In this document: positions 1 through 8,485 of the stretch, piece after piece | Layout of the letters: every line of letters starts with the position of its first letter | Numbering within the stretch: position 1 is the stretch's first letter | Assembly: GCF_900111565.1 (NCBI RefSeq) | Contig: NZ_FOIK01000004.1 | Coordinates: 62,001-126,000, forward strand | Direction: 5' to 3' | DNA from: Paenibacillus sp. NFR01 | Lineage (GTDB): Bacteria; Bacillota; Bacilli; Paenibacillales; Paenibacillaceae | Length of the DNA: 64,000 nt | Position numbers and translations under genes: made by a program | Notes under the pieces: generated by a model | What the model saw: the letters and a program-made list of their open reading frames with translations, nothing else | The model's database searches: none | What the model was told of the DNA's origin: nothing

Positions 1-149
1 AGCTCCTCTTCCACGATCTCCGTGCACAGTTCGATGCATTCATCACATATATAAACGCCGGGTCCCGCTACAAGCTTGCGAACCTGTTCTTGCGATTTCC
101 CGCAAAAAGAACATTTCAGCTGCCCTTTTTCATCATTAAACTTAAACAT
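1..149 (-). CDS. clpX: ClpX, ATP-dependent Clp protease ATP-binding subunit (5' end only)
   Basis: Only the first 49 codons are inside the window; the gene continues beyond base 1. The N-terminus MFKFNDEKGQLKCSFCGK followed by VYICDECIELC carries the four cysteines of the ClpX zinc-binding domain (CxxC...CxxC), which dimerises and recruits substrates and adaptors. ClpX is the AAA+ unfoldase that feeds ClpP. The ATG is preceded by a good ribosome binding site (AGGGGTGG), and the gene follows clpP by 12 bp on the same strand, so the two are probably cotranscribed. The identification rests on the zinc domain and the clpP/tig context; the AAA+ domain is not visible. Confidence 0.93.
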   Translation of the reverse strand, partial: MFKFNDEKGQLKCSFCGKSQEQVRKLVAGPGVYICDECIELCTEIVEEE

Positions 150-161
150 CTTACCACCCCT

Positions 162-752
162 TTAGGATTTGATCGGTGCGTTCAGCACCTGGTCAATAAG
201 CCCGTATTCTTTCGCTTCCTCCGCACTCATGAAATTGTCGCGGTCCGTATCCCGTTCAATTTTTTCAAGGGGCTGACCTGTGCGTTCAACGTAAATTTGG
301 TTGAGTTTATCCCGCGTCTTCAGAATCCAGTCCGTGTGAATCCAGATGTCCGAAGCCTGGCCTTGCACGCCGCCGAGCGGCTGATGAATCATCACTTCGC
401 TGTTGGCAAGGGCAAACCGTTTGCCGGGAGCTCCCGCAGTCAGCAAAAGCGAGCCCATGCTCGCTGCCATCCCCACGCAAATGGTGGATACATCCGGTTT
501 AATGTATTGCATTGTATCATATATACCCATGCCCGCAGTCACAGAACCACCGGGCGAGTTGATATACAGGTGTATGTCTTTCTCGGGATCTTCCGCTGCC
601 AAAAAGAGCAACTGGGCGATTACCAGATTGGCGACGTCATCGTCAATTGCAGTGCTCAGGAAGATGATCCGATCCTTAAGCAATCTGGAGTATATATCGT
701 ACGAGCGTTCTCCCCGACTTGTGGTTTCCACAACCATTGGTACCAGACTCAT
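162..752 (-). CDS. clpP: ClpP, ATP-dependent Clp protease proteolytic subunit
   Basis: 196 aa, the usual length of ClpP. The serine-protease triad is complete: Ser98 in GMAASMGS, His123 in MIHQPLGG and Asp172 in DRDNFMSAEEA. The N-terminal VPMVVETTSRGERSYDIYS matches the processed ClpP N-terminus that forms the axial pore. ClpP assembles a tetradecameric cytosolic peptidase that works with ClpX or ClpC on regulatory and damaged proteins. The ATG is preceded by AGAGG at 8 bases. A sigma-A-like promoter lies about 50-80 bp upstream, and clpX follows 12 bp downstream. No clear CtsR heptad repeat was found in the leader. Confidence 0.98.
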   Translation of the reverse strand: MSLVPMVVETTSRGERSYDIYSRLLKDRIIFLSTAIDDDVANLVIAQLLFLAAEDPEKDIHLYINSPGGSVTAGMGIYDTMQYIKPDVSTICVGMAASMGSLLLTAGAPGKRFALANSEVMIHQPLGGVQGQASDIWIHTDWILKTRDKLNQIYVERTGQPLEKIERDTDRDNFMSAEEAKEYGLIDQVLNAPIKS

Positions 753-801
753 GCCACCAACCTCTTTTCTCTATACAGATTAGTCTTGCCGCTTCAGAAA
801 T

Positions 802-830
802 ATTTTAACACGTTCATGGCCCGATGTCAT
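802..830 (-). promoter_or_regulatory. Putative sigma-A promoter of clpP-clpX
   Basis: On the minus strand ATGACA (825-830) and TAAAAT (802-807) are separated by exactly 17 bases, ending about 50 bp before the clpP ATG. Spacing is ideal and the -10 is good; the -35 deviates at its first base. Predicted by eye only. Confidence 0.4.
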
Positions 831-911
831 TTTTTCACTCTGCGGTGCTGTGCCTGCCATTATAGCGCAATTTGCTCCGGTTTTCCAACCGCCGCGGCTG
901 AAGCTACCGGA

Positions 912-982
912 CCGTTTGGCGCTAAACGTCCCCGCAAAGCCGAACCTTAGCTTCGAGGCTAATTCAGAACCTTTGCGGGGAC
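912..982. repeat. Nested palindromes in the clpP-tig intergenic region
   Basis: The 339 bp between tig and clpP contain no gene. Besides the tig terminator they hold a 12-bp perfect inverted repeat, GTCCCCGCAAAG (928-939) against CTTTGCGGGGAC (971-982), enclosing a small hairpin with arms TAGC/GCTA. An adjacent palindrome, CGTTT...AAACG, lies at 914-928. The structure is too far from clpP to be its leader hairpin and lacks a U-tract, so it is described as an intergenic palindromic element of unknown role. Confidence 0.55.
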
Positions 983-1002
983 CCGGGAATTAAAAATTCA
1001 GT

Positions 1003-1040
1003 TAAAAAAATAAGGCACGCAAACAACTTACGTGCCTTAT
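1003..1040 (-). terminator. Rho-independent terminator of tig
   Basis: A perfect 10-bp stem, ATAAGGCACG/CGTGCCTTAT (1010-1019 and 1031-1040), is followed on the minus strand by an uninterrupted T-run (TTTTTTT). It lies about 50 bp after the tig stop codon. Confidence 0.85.
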
Positions 1041-1091
1041 CCGTGTTATGGAGGCCGGATATCCGGCCGCTCTCAATTGTGTGAACAGAAA

Positions 1092-2426
1092 TTACTCGGC
1101 GCTTGCTTCTTCAGCGGCAGCTTCAGCTTTAGGAGCTTCAACTTCTACGCTACTTTCAACAAGCAGATCAATGGTCTTACGCAGGGTGATTTCTTCTTTC
1201 AGGCTGCCCAGCGAACCGTTGGCGGCGAGAATGTTCTTGATTTCCTCAGCAGAGCGTTTGTAAGCTTCAGCCATGGAAGCCAGCTCTTCATTCACTTCTT
1301 CTTCGGAAACTTCGATGTTCTCTTCCTTGGCGATGACTTCAAGAACCAAGTTGTTGCGAACGCGTTTTTCGGCGTCGCCTTTCATTTGGCCTTCAAGGTC
1401 TTCACGGGTTTGGCCGGAGAAGCTCAGGAACATATCCATGTTCATGCCTTGTTGACGAAGACGGTTGTCGAAATCGCGAACCATGTTTTGAATTTCGGAG
1501 TTGATCATCGCTTCCGGAATTTCAACTTCGGCGTTGGCAGCAGCTTGGTCAACAACCGCATTTTCACGAAGGCCTTTCAGCTCGTTTTGTTTGCGGGATT
1601 CCAGTTGCGCCTTCAGGTCGGCTTTGTATTCTTCCAGCGTGTCGAATTCGCTCACGTCTTTAGCAAATTCGTCGTCCAGTTCAGGAAGCTGCTTGCGTTT
1701 GATTTCATGCAGTTTCACTTTGAATACAGCGGCTTTGCCGGCCAGGTTCTCTGCGTGGTAAGCTTCCGGGAACGTTACTTCAACATCCTTGAAGTCGCCG
1801 GTAGCCATGCCTACAACTTGCTCTTCGAAACCTGGGATGAAGGAGTTGCTGCCCAGTTCCAAGGAATGACGTTCGCCTTTGCCGCCTTCGAATGCTTCGC
1901 CGTCGACGAATCCTTCGAAGTCGATCACAGCGATGTCGCCGTTTGCTGCTGCTTCTTCTTCAATAACAGCCAGCTCAGCATGACGCTCTTGCAGACGTTT
2001 CAGTTCGGCGTTCAGCTCGTCCTCTGTAACTTCAGCCTTTTGTACCGGAACTTCCAGACCTTTGTATTGGCCCAGTTTCACTTCAGGCTTAACGGTTACT
2101 TTCGCTTTGAAAATAAACGCTTGGCCTTTGGCGAATTGCTCGATGTCCACTTCAGGACGGTCTACAGGGAAGATGTCGGTTTGTTCAACCGCTTCGCCGT
2201 AAGCTTCAGGAAGCAAGATGTCGATCGCGTCTTGATACAGGCTTTCTACGCCGAAACGGGATTCAAAAATCACCCGCGGCACTTTGCCTTTACGGAAGCC
2301 AGGAACGTTGGCTTTCTTTACCACTTTATTAAAAGCTTTGTCGAGTGCGGCAGCTACGCGTTCTGCTTCGACTTCGACTTCAAGAACGCCAAGGTTCTTC
2401 TCTATTTTTTCCCAAGTTGCTTTCAT
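1092..2426 (-). CDS. tig: Trigger factor, ribosome-associated chaperone and prolyl isomerase
   Basis: 444 aa from the ATG at 2426 (MKATWEKIEKN), which has GGAGGG at a good distance; an in-frame ATG 11 codons earlier lacks one and is rejected. Domain order matches trigger factor: an N-terminal ribosome-binding domain with the signature GFRKGKVPR (about residue 45), a central FKBP-type PPIase domain (about 150-240, IDFEGFVDGEAFEGG) and a C-terminal helical chaperone domain with an acidic tail. Trigger factor binds ribosomal protein L23 and shields nascent chains. The order TPR gene-tig-clpP-clpX resembles the Bacillus ysoA-tig-clpX neighbourhood. A terminator follows at 1003-1040. Confidence 0.98.
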   Translation of the reverse strand: MKATWEKIEKNLGVLEVEVEAERVAAALDKAFNKVVKKANVPGFRKGKVPRVIFESRFGVESLYQDAIDILLPEAYGEAVEQTDIFPVDRPEVDIEQFAKGQAFIFKAKVTVKPEVKLGQYKGLEVPVQKAEVTEDELNAELKRLQERHAELAVIEEEAAANGDIAVIDFEGFVDGEAFEGGKGERHSLELGSNSFIPGFEEQVVGMATGDFKDVEVTFPEAYHAENLAGKAAVFKVKLHEIKRKQLPELDDEFAKDVSEFDTLEEYKADLKAQLESRKQNELKGLRENAVVDQAAANAEVEIPEAMINSEIQNMVRDFDNRLRQQGMNMDMFLSFSGQTREDLEGQMKGDAEKRVRNNLVLEVIAKEENIEVSEEEVNEELASMAEAYKRSAEEIKNILAANGSLGSLKEEITLRKTIDLLVESSVEVEAPKAEAAAEEASAE

Positions 2427-2523
2427 AATATACTTTTCCCTCCAAAAAATAGGTTGCATATTTACTGAGAATATTCTACATATCCACGCACAGAATAACC
2501 ATTATATTATATACAGAAACGCG

Positions 2524-3417
2524 TTATTTTTCAAGTAGAGAACTATTTGCAAATGTCCTCAGGCTGCGGTAAGCCCCTTCAAACCGGAAACGCATCGTGT
2601 CCGTGATCCCGTACATCGCCCGCGTCTCTTCTTCCTGGCGGGTTCCGTTCAGGCTCTCCGACACCATCTGATGCAGCGCGCCCGCCCAGATGTCGAGCAC
2701 ATCGTCTTCGCCCTCCAGCAGCTTGCGGTATTCCGCTCCTCCGTACATCGCCATAATGAACTGCCCCCACAGCTCCTGGGCAAAATAATATAGCGTCGGC
2801 TCATGCACCTCGGCTTGCTCGGCCACGCGTTCCATGACAAGATTGATCTGCTGGGGAAAATCCTCGTTCTTCAGCGGTACGCTCTCGATCTCGACCAGCG
2901 GATTCTCAAGCCCCCGCTTCAGCCGGATCATCCCCTGCGCTCCCCGGCGGCGCAATGTCTGCAGCGTGCGGAATTGCAGCAGCGGATGAACGTTCTCCTC
3001 TTCCAGCCAGTTCATCAGCTTCCGGTCGATTACGTTTCCTTCAAGATAGGATAGCTGTTCGAGCGCGAGTACCGTGTTTTCCGACAGCGGCTCGCCCATC
3101 ACTTTGCGCAGCAGCTTATCCGGATAGTCCGCATCCTCCTGCACCTTCGAGCGCACCAGGCTCCGCGCCATATCGTCCTCTTCGAGGGCTTGCTCCTCCT
3201 CCGCCGCGTCTCGCTCTATCTCCGCGTTGAGCGCCGCCTCCGGAAACGCCGCCTCCAGCCATTCCAGCAATGACCGCCATTCTTCGTAGTGGCGCTCCTC
3301 CTGGCCCTGGGCCTGGAGCAGAAAGCGCAGCAGCGCCATCGCTTCCCCGTAGCGTTCGCTTTCCAGCATGACCGTCAACTGGATCTGGTAATAATCCAGC
3401 GTCTTCGGAAACAGCAC
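2524..3417 (-). CDS. TPR-like helical protein upstream of tig (YsoA-like)
   Basis: 297 aa from the first conventional start, a GTG at 3417. Mostly helical and acidic; the N-terminal 50 residues (YYQIQLTVMLESERYGEA) resemble a tetratricopeptide helix pair, and no enzyme motif is visible. Its position directly upstream of tig matches ysoA of Bacillus, a TPR protein of unknown function, so a YsoA-like identity is inferred from context. The start is odd: the GTG has no ribosome binding site, whereas a near-perfect GGAGGT (3466-3471) lies 6 bases before an in-frame ATC at 3459, which would add 14 residues (first codon, then NQFSSPDKDKDNI). See the finding on a possible ATC start. Confidence 0.75.
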   Translation of the reverse strand: MLFPKTLDYYQIQLTVMLESERYGEAMALLRFLLQAQGQEERHYEEWRSLLEWLEAAFPEAALNAEIERDAAEEEQALEEDDMARSLVRSKVQEDADYPDKLLRKVMGEPLSENTVLALEQLSYLEGNVIDRKLMNWLEEENVHPLLQFRTLQTLRRRGAQGMIRLKRGLENPLVEIESVPLKNEDFPQQINLVMERVAEQAEVHEPTLYYFAQELWGQFIMAMYGGAEYRKLLEGEDDVLDIWAGALHQMVSESLNGTRQEEETRAMYGITDTMRFRFEGAYRSLRTFANSSLLEK

Positions 3418-3593
3418 GATGTTGTCTTTATCTTTATCGGGGGAACTGAATTGATTGATAGGCGCACCTCCTTCTCTCCGTTCTGAGTCAATTGTAGATT
3501 ATAGCATACCCTTCTTTCATTTCAAAAAATAAGTTGAATTATCATCAACAATGTGATAACATATTTTTTGCTTGCTTTTCAGATTTCTTGCGT

Positions 3594-3667
3594 GTCCCGG
3601 TAGCTCAGTTGGATAGAGCATGCGCCTTCTAAGCGCACGGTCGGGGGTTCGAATCCCTTCCGGGACG
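3594..3667 (+). tRNA. tRNA-Arg (anticodon TCT)
   Basis: A 74-nt cloverleaf: acceptor GTCCCGG pairs with CCGGGAC; D-arm AGCTCAGTTGGATAGAGC; anticodon stem TGCGC/GCGCA with loop CTTCTAA, giving anticodon TCT (reads AGA); T-arm GGGGGTTCGAATCCC. No CCA is encoded. A terminator follows immediately. An identical copy lies inverted at 30524-30597. Confidence 0.97.
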
Positions 3668-3672
3668 TCATC

Positions 3673-3702
3673 AAACAGCCTTCCTTCGGGAAGGCTGTTT
3701 TT
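3673..3702 (+). terminator. Terminator of tRNA-Arg
   Basis: A 12-bp stem AAACAGCCTTCC/GGAAGGCTGTTT closed by a TTCG tetraloop and followed by T residues, 6 bp after the tRNA. The same stem recurs in the 30.1-30.5 kb repeats. The 160 bp from here to the SGNH gene hold a 10-bp inverted repeat (GCTGAGAGAG at 3721, CTCTCTCAGC at 3785) and no gene. Confidence 0.85.
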
Positions 3703-3863
3703 GCGTTGCTAGCACCGTTGGCTGAGAGAGCAGCCTCGCGTCTGCAACACTAGCTACAATAAAACCAACTAAAAAACCAACTAACTCTCTCAGCACCAGG
3801 CACCGTTCTTAAGCAGCAGCTAGGCCTGCAGCCACCCCTCACTTGACCCGCCGCGGCGGCCAG

Positions 3864-4550
3864 CTATTGCTGCGCCGTCCGCTTGCTATCCAGACGCACC
3901 ACATCCAACCATTGCCGGGCGATCATTTCATGCCCGGCCGCGGTCGGGTGGACGCCGTCCCACAGCCAGAACGGCGCTTCGGCGCGCTCGCAGGCCTCGT
4001 CGAAGAGGTGCTGGAGCGGGACGAACACGGCGCCGAACTCCGCGGCCAGCTCGCGGGCGGCCTGCTGGTAGTCCCGCAGTTTGCTTTGCCACTGCGGCCA
4101 TTTCTCGACGAGCACGCCGACCTTCAGGATAAACGGCTCGCAGATGACGATCCGAGTATCCGGAAGCACCTCGCGCGTCTCCTCGATCAGGTGGCGGTAT
4201 GCCCGCTTGAAGCGGTCCGTGGCGCCGCGCGGATTGCCGTGGATCTGCTCCCAGGCATCGTTGACACCGACGAGGATGCTGATCAGATCCGGCTGCACGC
4301 TGATCGCGTCCTCGTTCCAGCGTCCGTACAGGTCGGACGCGCGATCGCCGCTGATTCCGCGGTTGACGATCAGCGGCGCCTCGGCCCCAAGTTCCAGGCC
4401 GAGCCGGCCGGCGATCTGGAACACGAAGCCGTGGCCGAGAATGTGGTTGGGGTCGTCGGTACGGCCCCGGTTCCCGTCGGTAATGGAGTCCCCGATGAAC
4501 AGAATGCTTTTTCTGCCTTCATTGTGTATACTCATCTCTTCCACGCTCAT
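3864..4550 (-). CDS. SGNH/GDSL-family esterase
   Basis: 228 aa. All four SGNH blocks are visible: FIGDSITDG (block I, nucleophile Ser), NRGISGDRASDL (block II, Gly), ILVGVNDAW (block III, Asn) and WDGVHPTAAGH (block V, Asp-His). No signal peptide, so it acts in the cytosol, as expected of an esterase that deacetylates imported carbohydrate. It is the last gene of the ABC transporter operon, 97 bp after the binding-protein gene, which supports a role on acetylated oligosaccharides; the substrate is inferred. Start at 4550 (MSVEEMSIHN) chosen because AAGGAG lies 10 bases upstream; an upstream in-frame ATG has no ribosome binding site. Confidence 0.85.
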   Translation of the reverse strand: MSVEEMSIHNEGRKSILFIGDSITDGNRGRTDDPNHILGHGFVFQIAGRLGLELGAEAPLIVNRGISGDRASDLYGRWNEDAISVQPDLISILVGVNDAWEQIHGNPRGATDRFKRAYRHLIEETREVLPDTRIVICEPFILKVGVLVEKWPQWQSKLRDYQQAARELAAEFGAVFVPLQHLFDEACERAEAPFWLWDGVHPTAAGHEMIARQWLDVVRLDSKRTAQQ

Positions 4551-4647
4551 TTCTCCGATTCTCCTTTTCCCTAGCGCATGTAAGAACGGACGGCCGCAAC
4601 TCCCGGCCGCCCGCAATTGGCGCATTCTTTTCTATTATATGACGGAA

Positions 4648-6354
4648 TTACAAGCCTTTTTTCTTGAGGTCGTCCAGGTGACGTTGGTACATCACTTTTT
4701 CGACTTTTTGCGCGCCGACTTGATCCATTTGTTTCACAAATTCGTTATAGGCTGCGTCAAATTCGGCGTCGGATTTAGACAATACCAGCTTCGGAATCGT
4801 TTTGTTCCACAGGTCCTTCACTTTGGCGTTGATCGTACCTTCGGCCGTTGCGCCGTCCGGCTCAAGGTTTTCCATGCCGAGCGAATAGTTGTCGAAGTTG
4901 TATTTTTCGAGCAGCTTCATGGCTTCGTATTGGGCAGGTTGGCTTTCCTTCAGGTCACGTGCTGATGCATCGTCCCACAGCTTGCCGGCTCTGAAGAGCA
5001 AAGTGGAATCGTTGAAGCCGTATTTGGAGTTGAAGGTCGCATTGTCTTTTACGGACATGTCGAGAATGTCTTGTTTGTATTTCGGCAGGCCGTCAACCAT
5101 GTCGTAGGTTTCGCCTTCCTTGCCGTATCTCATATCCAATTGGCCTTCATCCGACCAGGCGTATTCCGCGAACTTGATGATGCGCTCCGGATTTTTCGCG
5201 TTTTTCGTGATGAACAGACCTTGCCAGCCCATCAGGCGGGAAGCCGGGTAACGCGGATCTTGGCCGTTTACTTTCAGGCCGTCGAGAACGGTGTACGTTT
5301 GTTCCTTGCCGAGCGTGCTTTCGATTTTCGGATTATACATGGTGTAGATGTTGTTCATGTATTGCGAAGCGACCGCATATTGCGCGCCGTACAGTTTTTC
5401 TTCGTATTGCTCTTGCTTGTAGATCAGCAATTGCGGATCGAAGAGGCCTTCGCGGCTCAACTGGTTCAGGAAGCGGAACGCGTCGATGAAACCTTTGTTG
5501 CGCATCGGGTATTCCACGATTTGCTGGTCGTCCTTCACTTGCTCTTCAAGCAGGTGCGGAGAGAAGGAATAAATCAAATAGTCCATGGAGTTGCTGCCGT
5601 GGAAGCCGTTTTTCGCAACATCGAAAAATTCAACGCCGACCGGGCTGACATCCGGGAATTTCGCTTTGGCGGCTTTCAGCGCGGCCATCAGGTCATCCGG
5701 GGTTTCAATCTTCGGACTGCCAATGGCGGCGTAAATATCGGAACGGATGAACCAAGGACGGATCGGCGTAATCGGCACGCCGCTCGTCAGGCGGTCTGCG
5801 GTTTCATACAGGTTCGGCAGGTACCAGAGCTTGCCGTCGATGGAGTGGTATTTCACCATGTCCGGATCAAGCTGGTCTTTGAACTCCGGCGCATATTTTT
5901 CGATCAGTTCGTCCATGGAGTAGACCATGCCGTTCTTGATCAGTTTGCTCACGGCCGGGTTGTTCCAGTCCAGCATGATGGTGTCAGGCAGGTCGCCCGA
6001 GGCGATCATGGTATTCAGGTAATCGTCGTCGCTGCCGGTCGCCAGTTTGCGGTCGATGGTAACGCCGGTTTTTTCGGTCGCCAGCTTCATTGCGTATTGG
6101 TCTTTCCACAGATAGTTGGAAGCCCAGTTGCCGTAAAAATATTGGGTGAAGGTAAATGGAGATGTATCCGATTTCCAAGCAGGGCCTGCATCGGCTGCCG
6201 GGGCGGACGCCTGGGCATTGTTGCCGCTGTTTGCCGCCCCCGTTTCCGCCGGAGTGTTATTTTTGCTGTTTGCGCCGTTATTGGAGCCGCAGCCTGCGAG
6301 CATGCCCAAGGCCAAAATGGCGAGTGCGCCTGTCTTTAAGCTTTTCCCTTTCAT
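4648..6354 (-). CDS. Extracellular solute-binding lipoprotein of a carbohydrate ABC transporter (LplA-like)
   Basis: 568 aa. The N-terminus is a lipoprotein signal peptide (MKGKSLKTG, hydrophobic core, lipobox LAGC with lipidated Cys22) followed by a Ser/Asn/Ala-rich linker, so the protein is anchored outside the membrane. The rest has the features of the large family-1 binding proteins paired with LplB/LplC permeases (for example ATEKTGVTIDRK and SGDLPDTIMLDW). Start at 6354 has GGAGGT upstream. It follows the two permease genes, and no ATPase gene is present; systems of this class usually share an MsmX-type ATPase encoded elsewhere. The likely ligand is an oligosaccharide; the exact sugar cannot be read. 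Confidence 0.9.
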   Translation of the reverse strand: MKGKSLKTGALAILALGMLAGCGSNNGANSKNNTPAETGAANSGNNAQASAPAADAGPAWKSDTSPFTFTQYFYGNWASNYLWKDQYAMKLATEKTGVTIDRKLATGSDDDYLNTMIASGDLPDTIMLDWNNPAVSKLIKNGMVYSMDELIEKYAPEFKDQLDPDMVKYHSIDGKLWYLPNLYETADRLTSGVPITPIRPWFIRSDIYAAIGSPKIETPDDLMAALKAAKAKFPDVSPVGVEFFDVAKNGFHGSNSMDYLIYSFSPHLLEEQVKDDQQIVEYPMRNKGFIDAFRFLNQLSREGLFDPQLLIYKQEQYEEKLYGAQYAVASQYMNNIYTMYNPKIESTLGKEQTYTVLDGLKVNGQDPRYPASRLMGWQGLFITKNAKNPERIIKFAEYAWSDEGQLDMRYGKEGETYDMVDGLPKYKQDILDMSVKDNATFNSKYGFNDSTLLFRAGKLWDDASARDLKESQPAQYEAMKLLEKYNFDNYSLGMENLEPDGATAEGTINAKVKDLWNKTIPKLVLSKSDAEFDAAYNEFVKQMDQVGAQKVEKVMYQRHLDDLKKKGL

Positions 6355-6423
6355 AAATCTGACCTCCTTGATATTTGGTCTTGCTATATACATGAACGCC
6401 CGGACCGGAAGCATGCTTCCGTA

Positions 6424-7302
6424 TTACCCTTTGACCGAGCCTATCATGACCCCTTGGACAAAATACTTCTGCACGAACGGATACGTAAATACGATCGGCA
6501 GCGTTGTGATCACCATGGTGGCGAGCTTCAGCGAAGCCGCTGATACTGCGCCGTACCCGAGCTGGCTGGCCAGCTGGCTGACATTGCTGTTGGAGCTGAT
6601 GATCTGCATCAAAATTTGCTGGAGCGTCAGCAGCTTGTCGCCGCCGAACAGCATCGCATCATACCAGGAGTTCCAGTGGAACACGGCGTTGTAAAGGGCG
6701 ATTGTCGCCAGCACCGGCTTGGAGACCGGAAGCACCAGTTGGAAGAAGATCCGCAAATCGTTGGCGCCGTCGATCTTCGCCGACTCTTCAATCTCTTTCG
6801 GCAGCGCCCGGAAAAACGTGAGCATGATAATGGCGTTAAACACGTTGAACAGATTCGGAATGATATAGACGAGGAAATGTCCCTTTAAATGAAGGTATTT
6901 CGCGACTACTAAATAGTAGGGAATAATTCCGCCGCTGAAATACATGGTAATGATCGCCATGATCAGGAAAATCCGCCGGCCGACCAGCTCGGTCTTCGAA
7001 ATCCCGTAAGCGAAGGCGCCGGTAAACAAAACGGCGGTCGCCGTTCCGAGAATCGTCCGGGCCAGGGTAACGACAAAGGCATGCAGCATGTTGTCGTCCT
7101 GGAATACGATCTTGTAATTGTCGATGGAGAACACGCGCGGCCAGAAGGTAATGCCGCCCCGCGCGGCGTCCGTCGGATCGTTGAACGACGTAATGACGAT
7201 ATTATAAAACGGATATAGGGTAACCACGCACAGCGCAAGCATGAGAATGATGTTGACGATGTCAAAGGTGCGGCTGCTCCAGCTTCGTGAATGGGTTAGC
7301 AT
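6424..7302 (-). CDS. Carbohydrate ABC transporter permease, LplC/MalG type
   Basis: 292 aa with about six transmembrane segments. The EAA loop that contacts the ATPase reads EIEESAKIDGANDLRIFFQL (residues about 186-205), characteristic of sugar permeases. The C-terminus VQKYFVQGVMIGSVKG is typical of the LplC/YtcP group. AGGAGG precedes the ATG. It lies 18 bp after the LplB-type permease and 69 bp before the binding protein, so the three form one inner-membrane importer. Confidence 0.92.
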   Translation of the reverse strand: MLTHSRSWSSRTFDIVNIILMLALCVVTLYPFYNIVITSFNDPTDAARGGITFWPRVFSIDNYKIVFQDDNMLHAFVVTLARTILGTATAVLFTGAFAYGISKTELVGRRIFLIMAIITMYFSGGIIPYYLVVAKYLHLKGHFLVYIIPNLFNVFNAIIMLTFFRALPKEIEESAKIDGANDLRIFFQLVLPVSKPVLATIALYNAVFHWNSWYDAMLFGGDKLLTLQQILMQIISSNSNVSQLASQLGYGAVSAASLKLATMVITTLPIVFTYPFVQKYFVQGVMIGSVKG

Positions 7303-7320
7303 GATTTCGTTCCTCCTCTC

Positions 7321-8250
7321 CTAGAACAGGCTTTCTTTCGTGATTTTATTGGACGTGAAGTTGGCGATGTACATCAGGACAAAGGCTACGATGGACTGGA
7401 ACAAGCCGATGGCGGTTCCGTAAGAGAAGCGGCCGGAGACCAGACCCATTTTGTACGAATATACCGATAAGACGTTGGCTGCGTCCTGGGTCATCGAGTT
7501 TTGCATCATGAACATCTGGTCGAAGTTGGAGTTCACCAACCCGCCGATGGACAGAATGAGCAAAATGATAATCGTCGGCTTCAGTGCCGGCAGCGTAATA
7601 TGCCATACCCGGCGGAAACGGTTTGCGCCGTCCACGACGGCCGCCTCATACAGCTGCGGATCGATGCCGGCGATGGCCGCCAGATAGATGATCGAGTTCC
7701 AGCCGATGTTTTTCCAAATCTCTGTGAACACGACGAGGACGAGGAAGGACTTCGAATCGCCCATCAGCATGGTGTCGCTTCCAATAACGCCGAGGTTAAC
7801 CAGCAGCTTGCTGATTACGCCGGTATCTGGATCAAGCAGCGTGTACATAAAGCCGACGACCAGAACCCACGATACGAAGTATGGAAGATACGTCAGCGAC
7901 TGGACGATACGCTTAAAGCGTTTGAAGACGAGCTCATTTAACAGCAGAGCCAGAATGACCGGGGCCGGGAAGCCGAAGACCAGCTTGGCGATGCTGATTT
8001 TAAATGTGTTGTAGAGCGATTCTCTGAAGGTCGGATCGGCGAAAAGCTCGCGGAAATTGCCGAATCCGAGCCAAGGGCTGTGAATGAATCCCTGGAACGG
8101 CGTGTACTCCTGGAACGCGATGATGAGTCCGTACATCGGAATGTAATTAAACACAATCATCCACAAAACGACAGGAAGCGTCAAAATCAATAAATAGCGC
8201 TGCTGCCAGATCCGGTTTCTCAGCCTGTGTTTGGCGGGTATACTGCTCAT
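7321..8250 (-). CDS. Carbohydrate ABC transporter permease, LplB/MalF type
   Basis: 309 aa with six predicted membrane helices. Basic N-terminus (KHRLRNRIWQQR), then MIVFNYIPMYGLIIAFQEY, the typical first-helix region of LplB-type permeases. The EAA loop reads LYEAAVVDGANRFRRVWHI. It is the first gene of the transporter operon; AAAGGAAG precedes the ATG, and a promoter with an overlapping cre site lies about 50-70 bp upstream. The upstream kinase/regulator pair is probably its specific activator. Confidence 0.92.
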   Translation of the reverse strand: MSSIPAKHRLRNRIWQQRYLLILTLPVVLWMIVFNYIPMYGLIIAFQEYTPFQGFIHSPWLGFGNFRELFADPTFRESLYNTFKISIAKLVFGFPAPVILALLLNELVFKRFKRIVQSLTYLPYFVSWVLVVGFMYTLLDPDTGVISKLLVNLGVIGSDTMLMGDSKSFLVLVVFTEIWKNIGWNSIIYLAAIAGIDPQLYEAAVVDGANRFRRVWHITLPALKPTIIILLILSIGGLVNSNFDQMFMMQNSMTQDAANVLSVYSYKMGLVSGRFSYGTAIGLFQSIVAFVLMYIANFTSNKITKESLF

Positions 8251-8299
8251 GGTCCTACTTCCTTTCCCAACAGTTTGGTTTCTATGTGTCTATAGGTTA

Positions 8300-8318
8300 A
8301 TTATAAAAACGCTCTCAT
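8300..8318 (-). promoter_or_regulatory. cre-like CcpA site overlapping the -10 of the sugar ABC operon
   Basis: On the minus strand ATGAGAGCGTTTTTAT (8303-8318) matches 15 of 16 positions of the cre consensus WTGNNARCGNWWWCAW. It overlaps a perfect -10 hexamer TATAAT (8300-8305); no good -35 is seen 17 bp upstream, which fits a promoter needing an activator such as the adjacent response regulator. Carbon catabolite repression is inferred from the motif alone. Confidence 0.5.
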
Positions 8319-8407
8319 TCCGGGGATATACAAAAAAAACACACAGGTATCAAAAACGAACGATGTTGTAAGCGTTACCTAAAAGCGGATACATTTTGCG
8401 GACAGAC

Positions 8408-8443
8408 AAAAAAACACCCCTTCCGCCGGAAACGGATGGGGTG
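8408..8443 (-). terminator. Terminator of the two-component operon
   Basis: The stem CACCCCATCCG/CGGAAGGGGTG (one mismatch) is followed by TTTTTTT on the minus strand, 43 bp after the response-regulator stop. It separates that operon from the transporter genes. Confidence 0.8.
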
Positions 8444-8485
8444 AAGGCTGCCGGATATTGTCGATTCTCGCGCGGAGGCCGAAGC

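Noticed and set aside
3721..3794. Inverted repeat GCTGAGAGAG/CTCTCTCAGC next to tRNA-Arg, considered as an attachment site
   Set aside because: No integrase, no direct duplication of the tRNA 3' end nearby and no foreign gene content between the tRNA and the esterase gene; the 54-bp loop makes it weak.
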